Positions 17,278 through 26,280 of a DNA stretch of 64,000 bases are shown here, piece after piece (position 1 is the stretch's first letter; every line of letters begins with the position of its first letter). The DNA is from Alkalihalobacillus sp. BA299 (GTDB lineage Bacteria > Bacillota > Bacilli > Bacillales > Bacillaceae_F): contig NZ_JAFLJM010000013.1 in NCBI RefSeq assembly GCF_017745675.1, forward strand, positions 1 to 64,000, in the 5' to 3' direction. Below the pieces are notes generated by a model. It saw nothing but the letters and a program-made list of their open reading frames with translations. It was not told the origin of the DNA and did no database searches. The translations under genes were made by a program, and so were the position numbers.

Positions 17278-17808
17278 ATGTCATTAAAAAATCAATGGTT
17301 ATTTAATATTGCAATGGTCTTAATATCATGGTTATCACTTCCCTTAGTGGGAAAACGTAGCATAAAGAGATTTCTTCCAGCATCGACCCTTGCAATCCTT
17401 TTAACTATTTTTGATCTCCAAATCGGAAAACAACGCAGATGGTGGTCATTTTATAATAAACCACAGTCGACTATTTCAAATGAATTTCCTTTTCTCATAG
17501 GTCCAATGTTGGTGATGTCTTTATTGTCATTAAAATGGACATACGGAAATTTTAAAAAATTTATTATGCTAAATGCTCTTTTTCAAGCAATTTTTACATT
17601 TCCGATTACAAGGTTGTTTACAAAATTAAAAGTGTATAAATTAGTTTGGTTTAATGAACTTCAATTCTTCTTGTACTTCTTTTATAAGGCCTTTTTCTTA
17701 TATGGATTTCAGTATCTATTTGAAAATAGGAAGGAATTAATAGGCTTCACCAATATGAACAGAGAGATTACTATTCAAACCATTGATGAGAACCTACGTG
17801 CACCATAA
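17278..17808 (+). CDS. conserved membrane protein of unknown function
   Basis: 176 aa with four to five hydrophobic helices (residues ~8-25, 38-50, 72-90, 97-115, 128-150) and a Lys/Arg-rich loop GKQRRWWSFYNKP. The C-terminal ~30 residues are polar. RBS AAAGGAGG. I do not recognise a characterised family. Similar small integral membrane proteins occur in Bacillus genomes. Topology only; no function is offered. Confidence 0.7.
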   Translation: MSLKNQWLFNIAMVLISWLSLPLVGKRSIKRFLPASTLAILLTIFDLQIGKQRRWWSFYNKPQSTISNEFPFLIGPMLVMSLLSLKWTYGNFKKFIMLNALFQAIFTFPITRLFTKLKVYKLVWFNELQFFLYFFYKAFFLYGFQYLFENRKELIGFTNMNREITIQTIDENLRAP

Positions 17809-18309
17809 GATGATGACAGTAAAGAATTGGCACGAAGCTAAAAGGTGGCGGTTATTGCGTTATCGGGGGCTTTTGTTTAATAAGGCTTTGCGTAATGAAC
17901 TTCCATAATCGGGCGCTTTTCTGGAGTAACGAAAAAATTCCAATTTCTCATATTAATGATGAGAAATTGGAACTTTTAATAATGTAATTTTCTAAACGTT
18001 GTAAATCCGCGTTTATCTATACTTAGTAGTGAAAAGTCTTTATTTCATAAGGTTTTTACATTGAATACATTGTTTACAGAGTTAAGATATCAAGTATCTA
18101 AAATAACTTTTCAATCAATTTTTATTCTTTAAATACTTTAAATACTAATGATTTTCATAGTACAGATAATCGCGTTTTGTTGGTAGGCCCCCTACTATAA
18201 AAAAATAGTAGCACAAATCATGGCCTTGGTTTGACTACTAATGTTAGTCTGTTTTGAATGTTGTACATATATTTATATTTAGTATTTAAAGCTTAGTAAA
18301 TTCGATATT
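17809..18309. other. 500-bp intergenic region
   Basis: No gene recognised. It holds a terminator hairpin at 17938-17976 and a short hairpin CTACTA..TAGTAG near 18191. It separates the + strand membrane gene from the convergent regulator gene, so both transcripts end here. Confidence 0.5.
17938..17976 (+). terminator. Rho-independent terminator
   Basis: Perfect 14-bp stem TTCCAATTTCTCAT / ATGAGAAATTGGAA with a 7-nt loop, followed by CTTTT. With A-rich sequence on the other side it may act in both directions. Confidence 0.75.
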
Positions 18310-20157
18310 TTATAATAAAATATTCAATTCGATGTCGCCTTCAATTAAATTAATCTTGTGGGAGGAGATTTCTATAGCTTTTAATAATAGTAAATATTGA
18401 AAGTTTTCATTTGGATCTTTTAAGTCAGATTCCAAATAGTTTTTAATGTTATCTAAACGATATAGTAGACCACTTTTAGAAATGTTTAAAATACGCATTG
18501 TTGCTTCGATTTTCAAATTATTATTTAAATAGACATAAAGTGTTTGTAATAATTCCTTGCTCTTTTGCTCCTTTAAACTAAGGATAGGAGCGAATTTATG
18601 CTTCGATATTTGTATAATGTGATCACTATTTGATTCATTTATAAAAATTGAGAGGATACTAATGTTTTTAAAGGCAGCGATTGAACCGTTTGAATCGGAA
18701 AGTAGTGCAAGTGATGCCTCATGATAATGTGAATTTGCTTCGTTTATAGAATGACCCATATTGCTATAACCAATTTGTAGAGGATGATTTGGAAATTGCC
18801 TGCACATCAATTGATGAAGATTTTTTAAAAATGAGCCGACTTCCTCTTCACTATTCAGACGATGGAAAATTATCGTGATGATTTCCTGTTCTTTATTGGT
18901 TATTAGGATACGATATTTTGAGAGTTGTTTTCGAATATAGTGCTCCATTTCTTGTTGAATAGGGTCAATGTTTTTATGCCATCTAAAGACTGCAATCGTG
19001 TATTTTTCAGTGACATCGATGTTGAAAAAACGTGATTTGGAAAGGATTTCATTGTAATTGGCGTGCTTATTATTGATTAAATTGTGAGTAAAGTGATTTT
19101 CATCCGTTTCACTTGAATTGGTCTTAATTTGATTGGCCATTAAGAGAATTGAAATTACATTTGAAATTTTGGTAAGAATTAAATAATCATTTGATATAAA
19201 TAGATTTTCTTGACTATTTATTATTGATAAATAAGCTACTACCTTATTTTGGATAACGATTGTATTACATAATCGCGTATGGTGATCAAGTTCAATTACT
19301 TTTTTGTTAAATGTGAGTTGTTGACGTTGTTCAAAGAAATTAGCACCTAATTGTTGACGCTGTTGTTGATCATATTTATACATATCTTGTTGGATAAGAT
19401 CTATCTCGTTTTTATTAAAACCGATAGAATGTGCAACATTAAAAAAGATATCTTCAATCACAAATTTACGGTCTAAAGCAAGAAATGCTTGTTGGAGAAC
19501 CTCCTCGATAGAAGCGCCATCTGTTATCGATTGAATTAATTTGTTTTGAATATTACTTAATTCAATTAAATCGAAGTTCTTCTCTGGTGGATTTTCTTTA
19601 GATGCTTTTTCTATTAATGGTTGCACTGTATATATCTCCCAAGTGCAATTTTTATCCCCTTTTGCCACGCAATTTTTTTCCACAACATTTACTTCAAACT
19701 GACAAATCGTACTCATGTAACCTGTAGCAAAGCCAACTAGTGTATGACAAACTGGTTTATCGCTTTGTCCAAATTGTTTTAAATGCTCAATTGCTTCAAA
19801 TGATTGTTGCCATGTTCCAGTACCGTGAATGGTTTTAATTGTATCATCCCCGTAAAGCTCGAGATATCCTTCGAAAATAGAACCTTTAATATGTCCTTTC
19901 TTACAATGACGAATAGGACCTTGGTTAATTAATTCCTTAATATTGAAATATTTATCTCTCATTAACATGGCATCTGTTTTTCCCAATTCATAACCATAAT
20001 TGAACATTAGTTCTCTAGCTTTTTCATCATCAACAGTGTTTATTAATTCATTTCGTAAATGGGCAATCGCCTTTGTAATGACGATGTAATCCATCTCGTC
20101 TTCTGTATATTCAGATTGAAAGGTAGTCTTATTGATATTTACAATTTGCGAACTCAC
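18310..20157 (-). CDS. aromatic-responsive regulator: XylR_N + V4R + PucR-type HTH
   Basis: 615 aa, GTG start with RBS AAGGAGG. Residues ~10-110 match the XylR/DmpR N-terminal aromatic-sensing region. Residues ~115-180 are a V4R domain with Cys motifs (CQFEVNVVEKNCVAKGDKNC). A GAF/CdaR-like middle follows. The C-terminus (ATMRILNISKSGLLYRLDNI, ~555) is the PucR-family HTH. There is no AAA+ domain, so unlike XylR it does not need sigma-54. It is divergent from the meta-cleavage operon and is very likely its activator, with a phenolic as ligand (inferred). Confidence 0.82.
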   Translation of the reverse strand: MSSQIVNINKTTFQSEYTEDEMDYIVITKAIAHLRNELINTVDDEKARELMFNYGYELGKTDAMLMRDKYFNIKELINQGPIRHCKKGHIKGSIFEGYLELYGDDTIKTIHGTGTWQQSFEAIEHLKQFGQSDKPVCHTLVGFATGYMSTICQFEVNVVEKNCVAKGDKNCTWEIYTVQPLIEKASKENPPEKNFDLIELSNIQNKLIQSITDGASIEEVLQQAFLALDRKFVIEDIFFNVAHSIGFNKNEIDLIQQDMYKYDQQQRQQLGANFFEQRQQLTFNKKVIELDHHTRLCNTIVIQNKVVAYLSIINSQENLFISNDYLILTKISNVISILLMANQIKTNSSETDENHFTHNLINNKHANYNEILSKSRFFNIDVTEKYTIAVFRWHKNIDPIQQEMEHYIRKQLSKYRILITNKEQEIITIIFHRLNSEEEVGSFLKNLHQLMCRQFPNHPLQIGYSNMGHSINEANSHYHEASLALLSDSNGSIAAFKNISILSIFINESNSDHIIQISKHKFAPILSLKEQKSKELLQTLYVYLNNNLKIEATMRILNISKSGLLYRLDNIKNYLESDLKDPNENFQYLLLLKAIEISSHKINLIEGDIELNILL

Positions 20158-20237
20158 TTAACATCCTCCTTATGAAATACTCATTAATAAACCATTTATT
20201 GTCGTTTATCCTAATATTTCTTTATTTCCATACCAAA

Positions 20238-20277
20238 CGAATAGTACTGAATGCGCTTTCATTTCCGATCGAATAGT
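20238..20277. promoter_or_regulatory. direct repeat in divergent promoter region
   Basis: CGAATAGT occurs at 20238-20245 and 20270-20277, 32 bp apart (about three helical turns), between the regulator and the dioxygenase gene. Candidate binding sites for the divergent regulator; pattern only. Confidence 0.35.
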
Positions 20278-20350
20278 GTGTTGTTAGAATATTTTATCTT
20301 TTGTATGCTGATGTTGTAAATAAATTTATTTTTCACAGGAGGATGTATTT

Positions 20351-21295
20351 ATGTTACCAGAAATCGCAAAGCTAGGCCATATCGCATTAATTACTCCAGA
20401 TTTAAAGAAATCATTATGGTTCTTTACTGAAGTATTAGGTCTCGAAGAAACAGAGGAAGTAAGTGGTACACATTATTTAAGAGCCTGGGGAGATTTTGAG
20501 CATCATACATTGTCGTTAACACAAGGAGAAAAATCGAAAGTAGATCACATTGCATGGCGTACAAAACGTCCTGAAGATGTAGAAAAATTTGCTGAAATGT
20601 TAGATGCTGCTGGAGCTAATATAACTTGGGTTGAAAAAGGTGTTGAAGCCGGACAAGGTAGAGCGATCCGTTTCCAATTACCAAGTGAACATCCATTTGA
20701 AATTTACTATGAAATGGAAAAAACGAAACCAGACCAAGACCGTAAGTCAGTGCTTAAAAATCAAGTATATAAATCATGGCGTAAAGGGGCTTCCCCAAGA
20801 CGATTCGACCATGTGAATTTAGCGACTTCTCAAGATCCAGCTGTAATTCATAAATGGTTAATTGATAATTTAGGATTTAAACTGCGTGAATATGTAGATT
20901 TAGGAAATGGTGTTATTCAAGCTGGGTGGTTGAGTGTAACGCCGTTAGTTCATGATATAGCTGTTATGGCTGAGCCAGAAGCTGAAACACCAAATCGGTT
21001 ACACCATCTTGCTTATTGGTTGGATAATGCACAAGACATTTTACGTGCAGCTGATATTTTAAGTGAAAATGGTATTGAGTTTGTTGGGCCAGGTAAACAT
21101 GGTATTTCTCAGGCAATTTACTTATATGTTAAAGACCCAGGAAGTAATCACCGTATAGAACTGTTTTCAGGAAGTTATTTGATTTTTGAACCTGACTGGG
21201 AGGCTGTTCAGTGGACTCCTGAGGATTTAAAAGTTGGTTTAACTTATTGGGGACAAGATGCAGTAATTGGTAATGAAGAATCAACGGAAGCCTAG
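20351..21295 (+). CDS. catechol 2,3-dioxygenase (extradiol, VOC family)
   Basis: 314 aa, the usual length of a two-domain class I extradiol dioxygenase. Fe(II) ligands are visible: His in RRFDHVNL (~154), His in NRLHHLAYW (~217) and Glu in HRIELFSGSY (~272). The N-terminal half is the non-catalytic VOC module. It cleaves a catechol ring next to the diol, giving a 2-hydroxymuconic semialdehyde. RBS GGAGG before ATG. First gene of the operon, translationally close to the hydrolase that takes its product. Confidence 0.92.
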   Translation: MLPEIAKLGHIALITPDLKKSLWFFTEVLGLEETEEVSGTHYLRAWGDFEHHTLSLTQGEKSKVDHIAWRTKRPEDVEKFAEMLDAAGANITWVEKGVEAGQGRAIRFQLPSEHPFEIYYEMEKTKPDQDRKSVLKNQVYKSWRKGASPRRFDHVNLATSQDPAVIHKWLIDNLGFKLREYVDLGNGVIQAGWLSVTPLVHDIAVMAEPEAETPNRLHHLAYWLDNAQDILRAADILSENGIEFVGPGKHGISQAIYLYVKDPGSNHRIELFSGSYLIFEPDWEAVQWTPEDLKVGLTYWGQDAVIGNEESTEA

Positions 21296-21306
21296 GAGGC
21301 ATCAAT

Positions 21307-22134
21307 ATGGGATATCAAACTGACATTCTTGATACAGGAAATTACAAAACTTTCTATTGTGAAGCCGGAACAGAAAATAAAGAGGTGCTAGTATTTTTAC
21401 ATGGATCAGGACCGGGTGCCAATTCAGTTAGTAATTGGCAACCTATCCTTAATGAACTTTCTGAAGAATATCATGTTATTGCGCCTGATATGTATGGGTT
21501 TGGTCATACGCAGCATCCGGAAAAACACCCTAAAACATTTTGGGAATGGACGCAATGCCGGGTGGATCAAGTTCTTGAACTATTAGATAAAAAGAATATT
21601 CAAGAATTTAATCTAATCGGGAACTCAATGGGTGGATATGTAACATTAAATGTTGTGCTACATGCACCAGAAAGAGTTAAAAAGGTCATGTTAATGGGAA
21701 GTGCAGGTGGGGAAGCTCCACCAACTCCTGAAATTTTACGCATGGTCGGTTTTTATAAAAATCCAACTTTCGAAAATTTACGTAATCTTACTACTTGGTT
21801 TGTATATGATCCGACACTGATACAGGATTCTTTAGATGATATTTTAAAAATCCGCTTTGAGATGGTACAAAAACCAGAAATTCAAGAATCATATAATCAT
21901 CATATGTTCCCTGGACCAGGTGAAAATCTTATTCCACCAAATGCTTTAAAACAAATGAAACAACCATTTATGCTATTACAAGGCTATCATGATCGTTTTG
22001 TTGCAAAGGAAAGCAGTCTCAGTATGATGAACTATTTACCAAATGCTCAATTACGGTTATTTACTCAATGTGGACATTGGATTCAGATAGAGAAAAAGAA
22101 TGAGTTCTTATCAGCGGTGAGAGAATTTTTCTAA
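21307..22134 (+). CDS. 2-hydroxymuconic semialdehyde hydrolase (alpha/beta hydrolase)
   Basis: 275 aa alpha/beta hydrolase of the XylF/MhpC C-C hydrolase group. It has the oxyanion motif HGSGPGANSVSNW, nucleophile Ser in GNSMGGYV, Asp in GYHDRFV and His in CGHWIQIE. It removes a carboxylic acid from the ring-cleavage product to give 2-hydroxypenta-2,4-dienoate. RBS AGGAGG, 11 nt after the dioxygenase stop. A second, broken copy lies at 27118. Confidence 0.9.
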   Translation: MGYQTDILDTGNYKTFYCEAGTENKEVLVFLHGSGPGANSVSNWQPILNELSEEYHVIAPDMYGFGHTQHPEKHPKTFWEWTQCRVDQVLELLDKKNIQEFNLIGNSMGGYVTLNVVLHAPERVKKVMLMGSAGGEAPPTPEILRMVGFYKNPTFENLRNLTTWFVYDPTLIQDSLDDILKIRFEMVQKPEIQESYNHHMFPGPGENLIPPNALKQMKQPFMLLQGYHDRFVAKESSLSMMNYLPNAQLRLFTQCGHWIQIEKKNEFLSAVREFF

Positions 22135-22163
22135 AAAAATTAAAATATACGAGGGGATAGTAT

Positions 22164-23354
22164 ATGAAAGTTCAAATGCAGGCATCGAATAAGGTATTTA
22201 CTGAAACTGAATTGAAATTGATTGAAAAAGCTCGTGAAGCGGGTCAACTTGCTGAATCAGAATTAGTTACTTCAGAGCAGAATGCATCTGTTTCTCAAAA
22301 CTTTGTAGATAAATTAATTGAATCTGGTATTACGCGTACAATGTTACCAAAAGAATATGGAGGACCTCAAATTTCACTGCGTGGCTTAGGGGCAATTGTG
22401 CGCACAATTGCCTATCATAATATTTCAGCTGCTTGGGTAGGTTATTTCTTTCCATTACACAATTCTTTACCTTCACATCTTCCGCAGGAGGGAAGAGATG
22501 AAATCGTAAAATCTGAAGATTTAATTGTAGATGTTTTCGCACCAGTAGGTCAAATGACTGTTGTAGAGGGGGGGATCCGTTTAACTGGGACGTATAACTA
22601 TACAAGCGGCGTTGCATTTGCAAAATGGATAGGATTAGGTGGCTTTGCTCAATTGCCGGAGTCAGATCGTCCTGAATTTCTTATGTGCTTCATACGTAAA
22701 GACGAAGTACAAGTAAATATAAACTGGGATACATTTGGACTTCGTGGTTCAGGTAGTAATCAAGTTGTTGCAACCGATGTATTTATTCCGAGAAGTCGTA
22801 TTTTAAGACTTGAGGTTGCGAATGATACACGCCGTCCGCCAGAGGGTTCTAATTATGATTCTGATTATCCATTCTATCATGTACCATTCTTCTCGGCGTT
22901 CTATCTGGGCTTCCCTAATATGGCATTAGGTGGTGCAAAGCGTTTAATCGATGAATATAAGAAGCGAACCGAGGCTCGTGTACGCCTGCATGGAGAGAAT
23001 GAAAAAGATTCTCCACGCAGTCAGCGAATTCTAGCTAAGCTTATGCTGCAATATAAAAAAGCTATTGGCTTAATGGATCAATATTATGAGTTGTTAGCGA
23101 CATATGAAACGGAAGGTCCTTATGAAAAGGGTGAGTTTTCTGCAATACGCGCTGAAATTATTAAAATTAGTCAAGATATCGCTACAACAGTAATGGTGTC
23201 ACTTGGTGGAGCAGCACTAACGAAAAATGACACGATCGAAGTATTTGTACGTGACATTATTGCAGTTGCATCGCATGTTACTTCATTATATGAAGATGCT
23301 GTTTATTCTTATGGTCGTAATTTATATGGCTACCAAGGAATTGGCTGGGGATAA
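22164..23354 (+). CDS. flavin-dependent aromatic monooxygenase, acyl-CoA-dehydrogenase fold (group D)
   Basis: 396 aa with the acyl-CoA dehydrogenase-like fold used by two-component hydroxylases such as HsaA/HpaH-type enzymes. Features are TMLPKEYGGPQ, GTYNYTSGVAFAKW, WDTFGLRGSGSNQVV and a C-terminal helical domain ending GYQGIGWG. It should use reduced flavin supplied by the reductase at 25792 to hydroxylate a phenol to the catechol cleaved by the dioxygenase. A degraded paralogue lies at 25110-25776. Confidence 0.85.
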   Translation: MKVQMQASNKVFTETELKLIEKAREAGQLAESELVTSEQNASVSQNFVDKLIESGITRTMLPKEYGGPQISLRGLGAIVRTIAYHNISAAWVGYFFPLHNSLPSHLPQEGRDEIVKSEDLIVDVFAPVGQMTVVEGGIRLTGTYNYTSGVAFAKWIGLGGFAQLPESDRPEFLMCFIRKDEVQVNINWDTFGLRGSGSNQVVATDVFIPRSRILRLEVANDTRRPPEGSNYDSDYPFYHVPFFSAFYLGFPNMALGGAKRLIDEYKKRTEARVRLHGENEKDSPRSQRILAKLMLQYKKAIGLMDQYYELLATYETEGPYEKGEFSAIRAEIIKISQDIATTVMVSLGGAALTKNDTIEVFVRDIIAVASHVTSLYEDAVYSYGRNLYGYQGIGWG

Positions 23355-23428
23355 TCAGCTGATTTTAGTATTAAGTGGTTATTCGATAGTAGAATAGCCG
23401 CTTGTTAATAGAGAAGGGAGGAAAAGGA

Positions 23429-24391
23429 ATGGGTGTAAAGCTAATTCGATATTCTTTGAATGATGAGATTTCATGGGGGATAGAGGAAAATGAAAAGCTT
23501 TACCGCATCTCCAGCGATCAGCCACTAAAAGAAATCATCCAATCAAAAATCTATGAAATTGAAGATAAAGAGCAAGTAAAAGAGACTGTTAATATTTGTA
23601 GTCCGATTACGAAAGATGCTCAACTCTTCTGTCTGGGAGCCAATTATGGAACCCACAGGGAGGAATGTGGTCTAGATGCCAATAAACCTCCATTTAATTT
23701 ATTCTTTTCAAAAGCATCAAGCAGTTTAACATCTGCAACATCAGATATTATTTGCCCGCCTCATGTAGAGTTGCTTGATTATGAGATTGAACTTGGACTT
23801 GTGATAAAGCAGACCATTCAAGAAGCGGTGCACGTAACAGAGGGAAATCTAGCTGATTATGTAGCTGGACTTGTCATAATGAATGATATCTCAGCGAGAG
23901 ATGTTCAAATGCTGGAAGGGCAATGGTTAAAAGGGAAAAGTTATCGTACTTTCGCACCTGCAGGCCCCTATGTTTATTTACTTGATGAAGATGAAATTCA
24001 GTGTATTCATAACTTGGAAATTATATTGAAGGTGAATGAAGAAGTTAGACAACAAGCAAGCACTATTCAATTACTATATAAACCTGCTGAAACGTTAACA
24101 GAGTTTTCACAGCTACTCGATTTACATCCAGGAGATGTGATTTTAACAGGAACAACTGGCGGTGTGGGTCTTACATTGAATGAAGAAATGGTTCAAATTT
24201 TACAAGATAAAACTTTAAACTTCAAAGAAAAAAAACAACTATTTGTAGAAAATCAGCTGCAATCTAACCGCTATTTACGCCATAACGATGTAATCGAAGC
24301 GACTATTTTTAGTGAAGATGGTCATATTCATTTAGGTACACAGCGTAATCGGGTTGTAATGAGTAAAGTGGAAAAACAAGGAAGGGGCTAA
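23429..24391 (+). CDS. fumarylacetoacetate hydrolase family protein
   Basis: About 320 aa. I choose ATG 23429 with GGAGGAAAAGG upstream over the earlier in-frame TTG. FAH fold: metal-binding Glu residues in LLDYEIELGLVI, then MNDISARDVQ, KSYRTFAPAGPYV and LHPGDVILTGTTGGVG. Family members in meta-cleavage pathways act as 2-hydroxyhepta-2,4-diene-1,7-dioate isomerases or oxalocrotonate decarboxylases. Its place here suggests a role on the oxalocrotonate branch or in hydrolysing a side product. Exact reaction open. Confidence 0.82.
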   Translation: MGVKLIRYSLNDEISWGIEENEKLYRISSDQPLKEIIQSKIYEIEDKEQVKETVNICSPITKDAQLFCLGANYGTHREECGLDANKPPFNLFFSKASSSLTSATSDIICPPHVELLDYEIELGLVIKQTIQEAVHVTEGNLADYVAGLVIMNDISARDVQMLEGQWLKGKSYRTFAPAGPYVYLLDEDEIQCIHNLEIILKVNEEVRQQASTIQLLYKPAETLTEFSQLLDLHPGDVILTGTTGGVGLTLNEEMVQILQDKTLNFKEKKQLFVENQLQSNRYLRHNDVIEATIFSEDGHIHLGTQRNRVVMSKVEKQGRG

Positions 24392-24396
24392 GCGAT

Positions 24397-25129
24397 ATGA
24401 CCAAGGTAGAAGTAGCCATTTTAGGGTCGGGTAATATTGGGAATGATTTGATGAAAAAAATAGAGCGTTTTAAGAAGAGCGAAAGAAGCGGGATATGCTG
24501 CTATTGCAACTGGATTGGATGGGTTTTTAGAAACCTCTGAATTAGCAGATATTGTATTTGATGCAACGAGTGCTTATGGACATAAAGTACATGCAGAAAA
24601 ATTAAAGGCACATGGCAAGCAAGTAGTAGATCTCACACCAGCTGCAATTGGACCATTAACAGTACCTTCAGTGAATTTAATGGAGCATATAGAAGCAGGG
24701 AATGTCAATATGTTGACTTGTGGTGGACAGGCAACAATTCCAATGATTCATACGGTTTCTCAACTTTACCAAGTAGAAAATGCAGAAATTGTTGCAACCA
24801 TTGCTAGTAAAAGTGCAGGACCGGCAACACGTGCAAATATCGATGAATTTATTAAAACAACGAATAATGCAATTGAGGTAGTTGGAGGAGCGAAGCATGG
24901 CAAAACGATTCTGATTTTAAATCCTGCGGAGCCGCCAATTATGATGAATGACACAATTCATCTACTACTAAAGGAGCATGTGAAAGATGAAGAGGCTTTA
25001 GTCGCGGCGCTTGAACATGCGGAGCAGGCCGTTCAGAAATATGTACCAGGCTATCGCTTGAAAAAGCGGCCATATATTGAAGGAAATCGAATTAGTATTT
25101 TCTTAGAAGTAGCCGGAGCTGCAGATTAT
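24397..25129 (+). pseudogene. mhpF: acetaldehyde dehydrogenase (acylating), broken and fused
   Basis: ATG 24397 starts VEVAILGSGNIGNDLM, the Rossmann NAD site of DmpF/MhpF. The gene then loses about 25 codons and one frame near 24465-24490, resuming at AGYAAIATGLDGFLET. The rest is clear: FDATSAYGH, DLTPAAIGP, NMLTCGGQATIP (catalytic Cys), and IFLEVAGAADYLPAY. Instead of ending there, the frame runs straight into a monooxygenase fragment (LPKNTRDEIVN..). It would have converted acetaldehyde or propanal to acyl-CoA, as partner of the aldolase DmpG. No such aldolase gene is present in the cluster. Confidence 0.85.
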
Positions 25130-25776
25130 TTACCAGCGTATTTACCAAAGAATACGCGTGATGAAATTGTCAATCAAAACGTATTAATCTGTGATGTATT
25201 TGTTCCAAATAATAGAGTAATTAGATTGGATCATGCAGATGCTTTCGGGAAACCTCCTGAAGAGGATTACGACAAGGACTATGCATTCTATGATACACCG
25301 TTCTATGCCACATTTTATCTTGGATTCCCGGCAATTGCACTTGGTGGTGCAGAAAGAATTTTTAAGGAATTTAAAACGATGACTGAAAAGCGAGTACGCC
25401 TTACAGATGGTGTTCGAGAAAGTGATCACCGAGAAGTCAGCGTGTTCTAGCAGAGATGACAGTTCAATATCATGCAGCAGATGCTTTAATGGATAAATAT
25501 TTGAATTTGCTGAAGCAGTCCAGAGGGAAAAATCAAGAGGCGTTTTTACGTGGTGAATTTTTCGCCATTCGTACAAATATCATTAAAATTTGCACAGAAA
25601 TTGCAGTACGTTCACTATTAACACTTGGTGGAGGGGCCCTTTATAAGGGTGGAGCGATTGAAATGTTTATCAGGGATATTTTAACAGTTGCTACACATAA
25701 AACATCATTGTATGAGGATTCCGTTGCTGCCTATGGGATGGAACTATTTGGATTTAATAGTGGCATAAGAGGATAA
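25130..25776 (+). pseudogene. second group D monooxygenase, N-terminally deleted remnant
   Basis: In-frame continuation of the broken aldehyde dehydrogenase. LPKNTRDEIVNQNVLI matches the LPQEGRDEIVKSEDLI region of the intact monooxygenase at 22164. It then jumps to CDVFVPNNRVIRL (matching ATDVFIPRSRILRL), so ~70 residues are missing inside and ~110 at the N-terminus. A one-base loss in an A run at ~25436 shifts the frame, and TAG follows at 25448. The remaining C-terminus (VQYHAADALMDKYLNLL .. GMELFGFNSG) reads to 25776. Non-functional. Confidence 0.85.
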
Positions 25777-25791
25777 GGGGGAGGAATTATT

Positions 25792-26262
25792 ATGGAAGAT
25801 CGTTCATTTAGAGATGCAATGGGGAAATTTGCTACAGGGGTGACAGTAATTGTCACTGAAACAAATGGGGAGCCGCATGGTATGACGGCGAATGCATTTA
25901 TGTCCGTATCATTAGATCCAAAATTAGTAGTTATTTCAATTAAAGAAAATGCGCGGATTTTGCCAAAGATTCAGGAATCGAAAAAGTTCTCTGTCAATAT
26001 TTTATCGGCTGAACAAATGGATTTGTCGAAAATTTTTGCTGGTCAAATTAAAGATCAAGAAGTGGCATTTGGTCTATTAGACAATACAGCAATTATCCCT
26101 GAAGCAATCGCTCAAATTGTATGTGAGGTTTCTGCAGAGCATGTTGAAGGTGACCACACATTGTTTATCGGTAAAGTTACAGATATCACAGTGAAAGACG
26201 GAGATCCATTATTATTCTTTAATGGCCGTTATCGAGAGCTTCAAGATGTAGAAGTAGGTTAA
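25792..26262 (+). CDS. flavin reductase (HpaC-like), monooxygenase small component
   Basis: 156 aa flavin_reduct-domain protein. Motifs are FATGVTVIVTETNGEPHGMT (FMN-binding loop), MSVSLDPKLVVISI and EGDHTLFIGKV near the C-terminus. It reduces FMN or FAD with NAD(P)H and hands it to the group D monooxygenase. RBS GGGGGAGG. It is intact although both genes before it are broken, so it can still serve the copy at 22164. Confidence 0.9.
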   Translation: MEDRSFRDAMGKFATGVTVIVTETNGEPHGMTANAFMSVSLDPKLVVISIKENARILPKIQESKKFSVNILSAEQMDLSKIFAGQIKDQEVAFGLLDNTAIIPEAIAQIVCEVSAEHVEGDHTLFIGKVTDITVKDGDPLLFFNGRYRELQDVEVG

Positions 26263-26280
26263 TTTAAAGGAGATGATCAG

